Shown: positions 1 through 5,106 of the stretch, piece by piece
Position numbering within the stretch: the stretch's first letter is position 1
How the letters are laid out: each line of letters begins with the position of its first letter
From: an uncultured Porphyromonadaceae bacterium
GTDB taxonomy: Bacteria > Bacteroidota > Bacteroidia > Bacteroidales > Muribaculaceae
Length of the DNA: 5,979 nt
Assembly: GCA_947175225.1 (NCBI GenBank)
Contig: CAMWLX010000227.1
Span: 1 to 5,979, forward strand
Reading direction: 5' to 3'
Position numbers and translations under genes: made by a program
The notes under the pieces: model-generated
Told to the model about the DNA's origin: nothing
What the model saw: only the letters and a program-made list of their open reading frames with translations
Databases searched by the model: none

Positions 1-2
1 TA

Positions 3-107
3 AGACATGAGATGATAGTCAGCGAAGTGGTCAGAGACGGGCGCAGCCTTGGCGGCTACAGAGGGGCAAAAGACGGTGGTCTAACATCACTGGAGATCAT
101 TGTCTAA
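3..107 (+). CDS. C-terminal end of an unidentified upstream gene (partial)
   Basis: The third forward frame is open from the window edge for 34 codons and stops with TAA at 105-107, while the other two forward frames stop at once. The translation contains VVRDGRSLGGYRG and ends in SLEIIV, a glycine- and charge-rich tail that reads like coding sequence. The base composition here is also more GC-rich than the intergenic DNA that follows. The gene would converge on the minus-strand kinase, whose stop codon lies 32 bases further on. I do not recognise the family. A chance open frame of this length is possible, so the call is tentative. Confidence 0.42.
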   Translation, partial: RHEMIVSEVVRDGRSLGGYRGAKDGGLTSLEIIV

Positions 108-112
108 ACAAT
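99..112. terminator. Small stem-loop between convergent genes (weak terminator candidate)
   Basis: ATTGT at 99-103 and ACAAT at 108-112 form a perfect 5-bp stem with a 4-base loop containing the TAA of the upstream gene. It lies between two converging genes, where a bidirectional terminator would be expected. The stem is short and AT-rich with no clear T-run, so this is weak support. Confidence 0.2.
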
Positions 113-139
113 TCAAATGAAATAATGACAGATAAGAAG

Positions 140-1648
140 TCAGTATGGAGATGCGTTCTTTAGCAGATCTGACAACTCTCTATAAGTAGCTCCTTGAACA
201 CAAGCCCTCTGGAAATCTGACAACCAGTACAGAAGATCGACACCTCCCTGATGCATTTGCCTTATGATTCGGGATAGTTGTGGAAAGGTTAGAGGGCGGT
301 TGCCATCCGGTATTGGACATTTTCTTACATGGAGGCCTTTCCCGGAAGCAGATACGGTTTTTATTTCCGACTCAGTCCATCTCTCTTCCGTATCACTGAC
401 TGTCATGTCGAGTACTTCCCTGAAATTGGCTATTTTTATCACTCCAGTTTCTGGATTGATAAAAATATCTTCAATTTCAAAATTCATAGCATCCCATCCT
501 TCTTCCCATAGATAGAAAAAAGAACTCAGTAATCTACCGATTAGAAATTTTATGTTTTCATTATCATAAATCCATGGATTTTGTTGAGCCATCATGCCGG
601 ATATTGATATTCCATCAGGCCTATCAATTACAATAAAACATTTCTCCGGTGTTGTCCTTATAAGATGGTAATAAGCGAACGTAGGATCTTCGCAATAATG
701 CATTTTATCAAACTCCTCCTTGATTTTCTCAAGATAAAATTGATTGTTTTGCAGATCGGGAATCAATCTCTTTATCATGACCGGATAGAGTTGCCACTCA
801 CCCTCCAAGACCTCACACGTACGGCCACGGATGCATTTATTTTCATCTATATAGACATCGTCATACTTATGAGCCAATGCCTCGCGGAGTTCTTCGGCTG
901 TGACATGAGGCTTGTTGCAGAGATCATTGAAATGCTTTAATTCATCATACTCCATACCGCCCCACAATCCCTTGGATAAGATAATGCTGATGCCACGGAA
1001 GTCAACATCGGATGATGCTTCGTCTAAGAGTTCCGGACAAAAGCGACTTGGATCACCGCAATTATCGACATACCCGCTATTGAATGCCTTGTCCAGATCA
1101 ATAAGCACCACATTGTTCAATCCTGTAGTCAGCATGACATTCTGTGGGAGGAGGTCATAATGCATGATGTTGTTTCTGTGCAGGTATTCCAACACATCAA
1201 TGAGCTGATTCATTATTCTATATGTAGATTGGCGGTTTGCCGTGATCGGTGTATGCCCAATCTCCTTTAAGGTCTTACCATCAATATATTCCATCACTAT
1301 GTAACAATCATTCTCAGTCTGCCGAAAATCCACATAACGAGGAAGTGAAGGATGACTTAATCTGGAACCAAGTTCAAATTCCTTCTCGAAAGCATTCTGA
1401 TGTCTTGGAGAGTGAAGGAATTCAAGTTTTAGCCTTTTGACAAAATACACACGTGAACGCCATTCCCACTTATAGGCAATGCACGTGGTCCCTTCATTCG
1501 GAAGTTTCTCAAGTCGACTGAAATCAGATATTTCAGGCAGCAAGTGAGAAATAAGTGATATAGAGTTTGACTCTGAGGATGACGCAGGGATTTCGTCATC
1601 CAGGGCATAAGACTTCAAAAAGTCTGATGATATATCCGGCTCTTTCAT
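140..1648 (-). CDS. Tandem protein kinase / pseudokinase, cytoplasmic
   Basis: This 502-residue protein has two kinase-like domains and no signal peptide or membrane segment. The first (about 45-260) shows a degenerate nucleotide-binding loop around G53, the ATP-anchoring lysine K71 (FVKRLK), alpha-C glutamate E90 before the LSHP turn, a VMEYIDG hinge at 118-124, a catalytic loop HYDLLPQN (163-170), the metal aspartate D184 in DLD, and a P+1/APE-like segment GDPSRFCPE (198-206). It should therefore bind ATP and may phosphorylate protein Ser/Thr, although the usual catalytic-loop lysine is Leu167. The second domain (about 265-500) repeats the layout with K293, E312 and a hinge at 338-346. There the HxD, loop Asn and DFG Asp align with A387/N389, D394 and A407, which marks a pseudokinase. 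The start is preceded by a -7 box about 28 bases upstream. It is transcribed divergently from the secreted-protein gene at 1838. Kinase membership is confident; the substrate is unknown. Confidence 0.88.
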   Translation of the reverse strand: MKEPDISSDFLKSYALDDEIPASSSESNSISLISHLLPEISDFSRLEKLPNEGTTCIAYKWEWRSRVYFVKRLKLEFLHSPRHQNAFEKEFELGSRLSHPSLPRYVDFRQTENDCYIVMEYIDGKTLKEIGHTPITANRQSTYRIMNQLIDVLEYLHRNNIMHYDLLPQNVMLTTGLNNVVLIDLDKAFNSGYVDNCGDPSRFCPELLDEASSDVDFRGISIILSKGLWGGMEYDELKHFNDLCNKPHVTAEELREALAHKYDDVYIDENKCIRGRTCEVLEGEWQLYPVMIKRLIPDLQNNQFYLEKIKEEFDKMHYCEDPTFAYYHLIRTTPEKCFIVIDRPDGISISGMMAQQNPWIYDNENIKFLIGRLLSSFFYLWEEGWDAMNFEIEDIFINPETGVIKIANFREVLDMTVSDTEERWTESEIKTVSASGKGLHVRKCPIPDGNRPLTFPQLSRIIRQMHQGGVDLLYWLSDFQRACVQGATYRELSDLLKNASPY

Positions 1649-1675
1649 TAATTAAACAACTTCAAAAATCAAATG

Positions 1676-1683
1676 CAAAGATA
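1676..1683 (-). promoter_or_regulatory. Bacteroidetes -7 promoter element for the kinase gene
   Basis: On the minus strand this reads TATCTTTG followed by CAT, an exact match to the TAnnTTTG element used by the primary sigma factor of Bacteroidetes. Transcription would start near 1669, giving a leader of about 20 bases before the ATG at 1648. I see no good TTTG -33 element at the usual spacing. Confidence 0.65.
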
Positions 1684-1743
1684 CATAAAAAATCTCGATT
1701 TAGTTCATTGTCAGGCAAAAGAACATTACTGAACTTTATAAAT

Positions 1744-1760
1744 CTTCTATGATATAGAAG
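1744..1760. promoter_or_regulatory. 17-base palindrome in the divergent promoter region (operator candidate)
   Basis: CTTCTAT at 1744-1750 and ATAGAAG at 1754-1760 are exact reverse complements around a 3-base centre. The site lies between the two divergent -7 boxes, about 60 bases from the minus-strand box and 39 bases upstream of the + strand box. That is a reasonable place for a dimeric regulator acting on both genes. No regulator gene is visible in the window, so operator function is inferred from position and symmetry only. Confidence 0.3.
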
Positions 1761-1798
1761 TGAACAAATAGAACTATGGTCATTTAAAATTCAATTAT

Positions 1799-1806
1799 TA
1801 TCTTTG
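1799..1806 (+). promoter_or_regulatory. Bacteroidetes -7 promoter element for the secreted cysteine-motif protein
   Basis: TATCTTTG followed by CATC matches TAnnTTTG exactly. A start near 1813 would give a leader of about 25 bases before the ATG at 1838. No convincing -33 TTTG lies 19-21 bases upstream. The leader contains a five-codon open frame from an ATG at 1828 to a TAA at 1843-1845 that overlaps the true start. It could compete for initiation or be incidental. Confidence 0.65.
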
Positions 1807-1837
1807 CATCGTGATTGTTTAACAAACATGGAAATAT

Positions 1838-2521
1838 ATGAATAAAAATCTGATATCCACAACAGTTGCTATCATCACAGCTATGACTGCTACAGCACAA
1901 GCTGTTCCTATTGACATCCAAGAGGCGTTACATCCTGTCATCTATCCTTTTACGATCGACCCTAAGACGGCGAATGCAAAATATAATGACGTAGGCACAC
2001 ACATGCCCCTTACGGAAGAATACGGCTTCGTCATCATACCGCCGTCGGCATACCGTCAGAAAGAAGACCATAACGGTTCTCTCGGAATCATAGTGTCGCA
2101 TCAACCGGGCGATACATACTCGGCATGTGAGGCCAGATGCGCCCGCTGTCTGTATGAATACAGACAACACAACAAGATGACTCCTATGGAATCACATGTT
2201 CCTAACCACGTTCTCGGATTCTTTGAATGCAAACATTGCGGAGTACAATTAGGCAGCTTTGTGTTTATGGGAACAACCAGTCTTGACCACTATGAATATC
2301 AAGACATACATGTCCTCGCGAATGAAGATTATTTTGTTGAGCAGATTAAGGATGAGTATGGATATCTTAAAGAATTAAAAATCACAAACAATACATATAT
2401 GATTGAGCGACTTGAACATGAAGAGGAGGAACGTAAAAGAGATAAAAGTCGTGATAAAATCAATATTCTGGAGCTTCATAGGTCACTTATGACACGGAGT
2501 CCGGCAGAAAAATTCAAATAA
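1838..2521 (+). CDS. Secreted protein with paired cysteine motifs (Rieske-like or zinc-ribbon-like), function unknown
   Basis: This 227-residue protein starts with a typical Sec signal peptide: a basic MNKN end, a hydrophobic stretch to about residue 18, and an AQA cleavage site near 22. There is no lipobox cysteine, so a soluble periplasmic or exported protein is expected. The body has C97-x3-C101-x2-C104 in the segment SACEARCARC and C131-x2-C134 in ECKHCG, with a glycine/beta-rich segment between and after them. Four of these cysteines (101, 104, 131, 134) would suit a zinc ribbon or rubredoxin-like site. The layout also recalls Rieske-like exported proteins of Bacteroidales, but the histidine pairing is not clear. 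The C-terminal quarter (186-227) is strongly charged and probably helical. The gene has its own -7 promoter and its stop overlaps the next small gene, so the two are probably translated together. Being coding is well supported; the function is not. Confidence 0.82.
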   Translation: MNKNLISTTVAIITAMTATAQAVPIDIQEALHPVIYPFTIDPKTANAKYNDVGTHMPLTEEYGFVIIPPSAYRQKEDHNGSLGIIVSHQPGDTYSACEARCARCLYEYRQHNKMTPMESHVPNHVLGFFECKHCGVQLGSFVFMGTTSLDHYEYQDIHVLANEDYFVEQIKDEYGYLKELKITNNTYMIERLEHEEEERKRDKSRDKINILELHRSLMTRSPAEKFK

Positions 2522-2688
2522 TGCATAATGAGAAGAAGAGACGGAACGATTCCTCCGAAAAAGACATAGCTGATATTATGGAGGACTTGAATAACGCAAG
2601 TGAAGAGTTCAAGCAAACTATGTTTTATAAAAGACTGGTAATGAGAGCTGAGATAATCAGAGATTCCGAAGAGTCGCGATCCAAGTAA
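2521..2688 (+). CDS. Small charged protein (55 aa) translationally coupled to the upstream gene
   Basis: The ATG shares its A with the TAA stop of the secreted-protein gene (TAATG), the classic stop-start overlap of coupled genes. The 55-residue product begins MHNEKKRRND and ends EESRSK. A basic N-terminus is followed by an acidic central part (DIADIMEDLNNASEEF) and a mixed helix (FYKRLVMRAEIIRDSEE). It has no cysteine, signal peptide or membrane segment, so it should stay in the cytoplasm although its partner gene encodes an exported protein. Length and composition would suit a small helical regulatory or adaptor protein, but I do not recognise the family. The coupling and the full-length open frame are the evidence that it is real. 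Confidence 0.6.
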   Translation: MHNEKKRRNDSSEKDIADIMEDLNNASEEFKQTMFYKRLVMRAEIIRDSEESRSK

Positions 2689-2719
2689 TCTAAAATAAAT
2701 GAACAAAAAGAACTCAGGT

Positions 2720-2741
2720 ATTACGAACATTTTTTCGTAAT
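2720..2741 (+). promoter_or_regulatory. Perfect 8-bp inverted repeat overlapping a -7 box (operator or weak terminator)
   Basis: ATTACGAA at 2720-2727 and TTCGTAAT at 2734-2741 are exact reverse complements around a 6-base spacer. The right arm contributes the first four bases of the -7 element at 2738-2745, so a protein bound here would block that promoter. Alternatively the RNA hairpin, sitting 32 bases after the small coupled gene and followed by TTTG, could help end the upstream transcript. The sequence does not decide between the two. Confidence 0.35.
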
Positions 2742-2745
2742 TTTG
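2738..2745 (+). promoter_or_regulatory. Bacteroidetes -7 promoter element for the 61-aa protein
   Basis: TAATTTTG followed by C matches TAnnTTTG. Transcription from about 2752 would leave a 55-base leader before the ATG at 2807, which includes a start-stop pair ATGTAG at 2778. It is less close to the CAT-type context shared by the other promoters here, and there is no clear -33 element, so confidence is moderate. Confidence 0.45.
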
Positions 2746-2806
2746 CCAAGGAAGAAAAAGCCGAGTCGCTTGAAAGGATGTAGGCACAATTATATATACT
2801 TTTATT

Positions 2807-2992
2807 ATGTCGAGAGTATGGACTGTGAGATCTAAAACTCACATATGTTCTGAGATCCCAAAGGGATTTACCATTCAGGTAACGACTCAACAGAACGTTC
2901 ATGATTATTCTGAACTTCGCAAGGCAATTCTTTCAAGAGGACTGCCACATATCGGAGGTCACGAACATGATGGAACCTGGGAATGGTTCTAA
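2807..2992 (+). CDS. Small conserved-looking protein (61 aa), unknown function
   Basis: The product begins MSRVWTVRSKTH, continues with the beta-like segment IPKGFTIQVTTQQ (17-29) and a short helix DYSELRKAILSRG (33-45), and ends with an aromatic TWEWF. This beta-beta-helix-beta pattern, with a W-T-V start, a 'kGf/m-x-V-x-V' strand and an aromatic C-terminus, resembles short proteins I associate with Bacteroidales accessory regions. I cannot name the family with certainty. It is cytoplasmic, with one cysteine (C14) and a histidine-rich stretch (H48, H52, H54). A -7 promoter lies upstream and a strong hairpin begins 9 bases after the stop, so it may be a single-gene transcript. The adjacent promoter and terminator-like hairpin are the best evidence that it is expressed. 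Confidence 0.66.
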   Translation: MSRVWTVRSKTHICSEIPKGFTIQVTTQQNVHDYSELRKAILSRGLPHIGGHEHDGTWEWF

Positions 2993-3000
2993 ACAATCGA

Positions 3001-3037
3001 CCGATGTGTGGGTGGTCTTTAGACACCCGCACATTGG
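3001..3037 (+). terminator. Strong stem-loop after the 61-aa gene (probable terminator)
   Basis: The arms 3001-3014 (CCGATGTGTGGGTG) and 3024-3037 (CACCCGCACATTGG) pair over 14 positions, two of them G-U. The 9-base loop can close further as GTC/GAC around TTTA if one G is bulged. It starts 9 bases after the stop at 2992 and separates the small gene from the next promoter at 3088, exactly where a terminator belongs. There is no T-run after the stem, so it is not a textbook intrinsic terminator. An RNA-stability or processing element is the alternative. Confidence 0.6.
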
Positions 3038-3087
3038 GCAAAATCAAAAAATCTCAGCAAACCTAATGTTATTCGAATAATTTGTAT

Positions 3088-3095
3088 TAACTTTG
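3088..3095 (+). promoter_or_regulatory. Bacteroidetes -7 promoter element for the 67-aa gene
   Basis: TAACTTTG followed by CATC is an exact TAnnTTTG match in the same context as the promoter at 1799. A start near 3102 would give a leader of about 140 bases, unusually long for this window. The bases 19-21 upstream do not form a good TTTG. Confidence 0.65.
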
Positions 3096-3101
3096 CATCT
3101 G

Positions 3102-3243
3102 AAAACCGCTTGATGGAATATATCAAGCGTTAAATTATCAAGAGGACATCTCTCTTACATTGTGGATTTTAACTCGTGTTGTACACTTCTCTGGAAACGT
3201 AAGCGTCCTGGAGAGATAAGAAACACCCTAAATTAAAATCGCA
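3102..3243 (+). promoter_or_regulatory. Structured 5' leader with three hairpins and a six-codon micro-ORF
   Basis: Three stem-loops follow the promoter. The first pairs CGCTTGAT (3107-3114) with ATCAAGCG (3122-3129) perfectly. The second pairs AAGAGG (3140-3145) with TCTCTT (3151-3156). The third is a bulged stem of TCTCT (3188-3192) with AGAGA (3212-3216), GG with CC and ACG with CGT, closed by a TAAG loop. ATCAAG occurs twice (3122-3127 and 3137-3142), so CTTGAT at 3109-3114 could pair with either copy, and the second choice would break hairpin two. A micro-ORF MEYIKR runs from 3113 to 3133. This looks like a regulated leader (attenuation, sRNA or protein binding), but it matches no riboswitch class I know. 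Confidence 0.4.
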
Positions 3244-3447
3244 ATGAGAAAAAGACGTACCCAAGATATATTCGAAGAAATGGCGCAAGCTCGCGCCGTT
3301 CTACCTCTCGAAGGCCGACTCAAGCCAAAGGCATTGATATTATACAATAACAACTATTCAACCATAACAGATCACTTATTCGCAGCCATTGATAAATGTG
3401 GCTACTTACATCAAAGTGACAGAGTCGAACGAAATCATGTCCACTAA
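3244..3447 (+). CDS. Small basic protein (67 aa), unknown function
   Basis: The product starts with a very basic MRKRRTQ, has an amphipathic helix (DIFEEMAQARAVLP, 8-21), a hydrophobic strand ALILYNNN (30-37), and a second helix (TDHLFAAIDKCG, 42-53) before a histidine-containing tail. It lacks a signal peptide and membrane segment. The basic N-terminus would allow nucleic-acid binding, but no recognised DNA-binding fold is visible. Support for a real gene is the exact -7 promoter at 3088 with a structured leader, and the next promoter starting just after its stop. It is probably a separate transcript from the 96-aa gene 50 bases downstream, although read-through is possible. I do not recognise the family. 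Confidence 0.6.
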   Translation: MRKRRTQDIFEEMAQARAVLPLEGRLKPKALILYNNNYSTITDHLFAAIDKCGYLHQSDRVERNHVH

Positions 3448-3458
3448 ACATTTATCAT

Positions 3459-3466
3459 TAAGTTTG
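3459..3466 (+). promoter_or_regulatory. Bacteroidetes -7 promoter element for the 96-aa / rtcB operon
   Basis: TAAGTTTG followed by CAA matches TAnnTTTG. Transcription from about 3473 would give a 25-base A/T-rich leader to the ATG at 3498, the typical arrangement in Bacteroidetes. No good -33 element is seen. This is the most likely main promoter for the three genes that follow. Confidence 0.58.
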
Positions 3467-3497
3467 CAATAAATCAATTAACTCTAATATTAAAAAC

Positions 3498-3788
3498 ATG
3501 AAAAAGAAGTTCGACTTAATTGAGGAATACGGTGTTGTCATCTACGATGAGAGCGATGACTTTGATCCAGGCCAAGAAGAAGCTACTCAAACAGACGAGG
3601 GAGGTTTCCGTATAAGGACAAACGAGGAAATCTTCACAGACGAGTATATGCAGGACTATGCAAGGAAAATGGATAATCAGATTGCGAGAGAAAAGCGACT
3701 ACAACGATTTATCTCGGTAGGGGTAATCGTCGCAGCAATTATGTTCATCGGACTTATCTCGTATATTAACTTCAGGGCTATCCCATAG
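3498..3788 (+). CDS. Small acidic tail-anchored membrane protein (96 aa) upstream of rtcB
   Basis: The first 70 residues are soluble and acidic (YDESDDFDPGQEE at 16-28, TNEEIFTDEY at 41-50) and turn into a basic helix (KMDN through KRLQR, 57-70). A single hydrophobic segment follows (FISVGVIVAAIMFIGLISYI, 71-90) with a short NFRAIP end. The arginine/lysine cluster before the helix predicts the soluble part in the cytoplasm, that is, a tail-anchored inner-membrane protein. It begins 25 bases after a predicted transcription start and ends 51 bases before rtcB, so it should be the first gene of that operon. It could tether a partner such as RtcB or the downstream protein to the membrane; that is inference. 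I do not recognise the family. Confidence 0.72.
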   Translation: MKKKFDLIEEYGVVIYDESDDFDPGQEEATQTDEGGFRIRTNEEIFTDEYMQDYARKMDNQIAREKRLQRFISVGVIVAAIMFIGLISYINFRAIP

Positions 3789-3839
3789 TCATCAGAACAC
3801 CGGAATATCAACCCAGACATGGAATAGAACAAAGGAAAG

Positions 3840-5096
3840 ATGAAAACAATAGAAGGACACGATGTGAAGATATTCACAGACAATATAGAGGATAACGCTT
3901 TGGAGCAGATACGCACCCTGGTCTCCATTGACGTATTTTCCGACAAAAAGATACGTATTATGCCGGATGTACATTCCGGCGCCGGATGCGTGATAGGATT
4001 CACTGGAAATCTCGGTGATACAGTGATTCCAAATATCGTAGGCGTGGATATAGGTTGCGGTATGAAGGTTTTATGTCTTGGAAAAGTCAGGAACATAGAT
4101 TTCCATGCTTTCCACAAGCATATAAACTCGAATATTCCTTCAGGAATGGGAATAAGGGAAGAAAAACGGGGCTTTAAGCCTCTAATCCATGAGGAAATGG
4201 ATATATATAGGGAGGCAAAGAAACTTGTGATGGAACTTCGATGCTACAGAGATCTGAAATACAGTGACAGAATCTACAAGGCTATTGGCTCACTTGGCGG
4301 GGGAAATCACTTCATCGAGCTTGACAAGGATGATGAAGGAAATGTTTACCTTGTCATCCATACAGGCTCAAGAAATCTCGGCAAGCAGGTTGCTGAGATA
4401 TATCAATCACGGGCAATAAAGCACATGACACCAGGTGCCGATGAGTTTGAGGAAACTGTAAGACGGACTATCGAGGAATACAAGGCGGCGGGGAAACGTT
4501 CTGAGATACAAAGTGTGCTGTGGCACATGCGTAAGAACCATCATGAGGCAGAACCGGAATTGCCAAAGGAACTGTGCTATCTTGAGGGAGACGGCCGTGA
4601 GGATTATCTTCACGATATGCGTATCTGCCAGAAATGGGCAATCTTGAATCGGTGTCTGATATCCTCGCTCTTGATGAAGTTCTTTCCGGAGACACGTGTA
4701 ATTGGTGAGTTTGAGTCGGTACATAACTATATATCGGATGACAACATCATACGCAAGGGTGCAGTATCGGCAGCATCGGGGGAAAAGTGTATAATTCCTT
4801 TGAATATGAGGGATGGTTCTCTAATTTGTACCGGTAAGGGAAATGTTGACTGGAACTGTTCCGCTCCGCACGGGGCAGGTAGAGTTCTCAGCCGGACACA
4901 AGCTTACGAGAAGATCACAATGGAAGATTTTGAAAAATCCATGCGCGGAATCTATTCTGAAAGTGTCAATGATTTCACACGCGACGAATCACCGATGGTA
5001 TATAAGCCAGCCGAAGAGATTATCGTAAATATCGGTGAGACAGTCTCAATTGATGCCATCATAAGACCCGTCTTCAATTTCAAGGCTTCGAAATAA
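3840..5096 (+). CDS. rtcB: RtcB-type RNA-splicing ligase (GTP- and Mn-dependent)
   Basis: At 418 residues this is full length for RtcB (E. coli about 408). RtcB joins RNA 2',3'-cyclic-phosphate or 3'-phosphate ends to 5'-OH ends through a guanylylated histidine, repairing broken tRNA and other RNAs in the cytoplasm. All the expected ligands are visible: MPDVHSGAG at 41-49; the metal pair D70 and C73 in VGVDIGCGM; H157 in GGGNHFIEL; H174 in HTGSRNLG; H295 in VHNYIS; and the GMP-accepting H344 in SAPHGAGR. The C-terminal DESPMVYKPAEEII and RPVFNFK segments are also typical. The start MKTIEGHDVKIF is the normal family N-terminus. No archease or RtcA gene is present here. It sits between a membrane-anchored small protein and an unknown 247-aa protein, which suggests a dedicated repair module. 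Enzyme identity is very confident; the physiological substrate is unknown. Confidence 0.96.
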   Translation: MKTIEGHDVKIFTDNIEDNALEQIRTLVSIDVFSDKKIRIMPDVHSGAGCVIGFTGNLGDTVIPNIVGVDIGCGMKVLCLGKVRNIDFHAFHKHINSNIPSGMGIREEKRGFKPLIHEEMDIYREAKKLVMELRCYRDLKYSDRIYKAIGSLGGGNHFIELDKDDEGNVYLVIHTGSRNLGKQVAEIYQSRAIKHMTPGADEFEETVRRTIEEYKAAGKRSEIQSVLWHMRKNHHEAEPELPKELCYLEGDGREDYLHDMRICQKWAILNRCLISSLLMKFFPETRVIGEFESVHNYISDDNIIRKGAVSAASGEKCIIPLNMRDGSLICTGKGNVDWNCSAPHGAGRVLSRTQAYEKITMEDFEKSMRGIYSESVNDFTRDESPMVYKPAEEIIVNIGETVSIDAIIRPVFNFKASK

Positions 5097-5106
5097 ATGA
5101 CATAAT

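Noticed and set aside
665..940. Open frame of 91 codons on the + strand
   Set aside because: It lies wholly inside the kinase gene on the opposite strand, and the translation has no recognisable pattern. The kinase frame carries clear motifs.
2699..2740. Thirteen-codon frame MNKKNSGITNIFS between the 55-aa and 61-aa genes
   Set aside because: It ends inside the -7 box of the next gene, is very short, and has no evidence beyond an ATG. A leader peptide cannot be excluded but is not supported.
2476..2787. Open frame of 103 codons on the minus strand
   Set aside because: It overlaps the 3' end of the secreted-protein gene, the coupled 55-aa gene and a promoter. Its hydrophobic composition is what the antisense of charged AT-rich coding sequence gives.
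3677..4117. Open frame of 146 codons on the minus strand
   Set aside because: It is antisense to the 5' part of rtcB and the end of the 96-aa gene, both better supported, and no family signature is visible.
4407..4724. Open frame of 105 codons on the minus strand within rtcB
   Set aside because: It is a shadow of the RtcB coding region, with no promoter and no coherent protein pattern.
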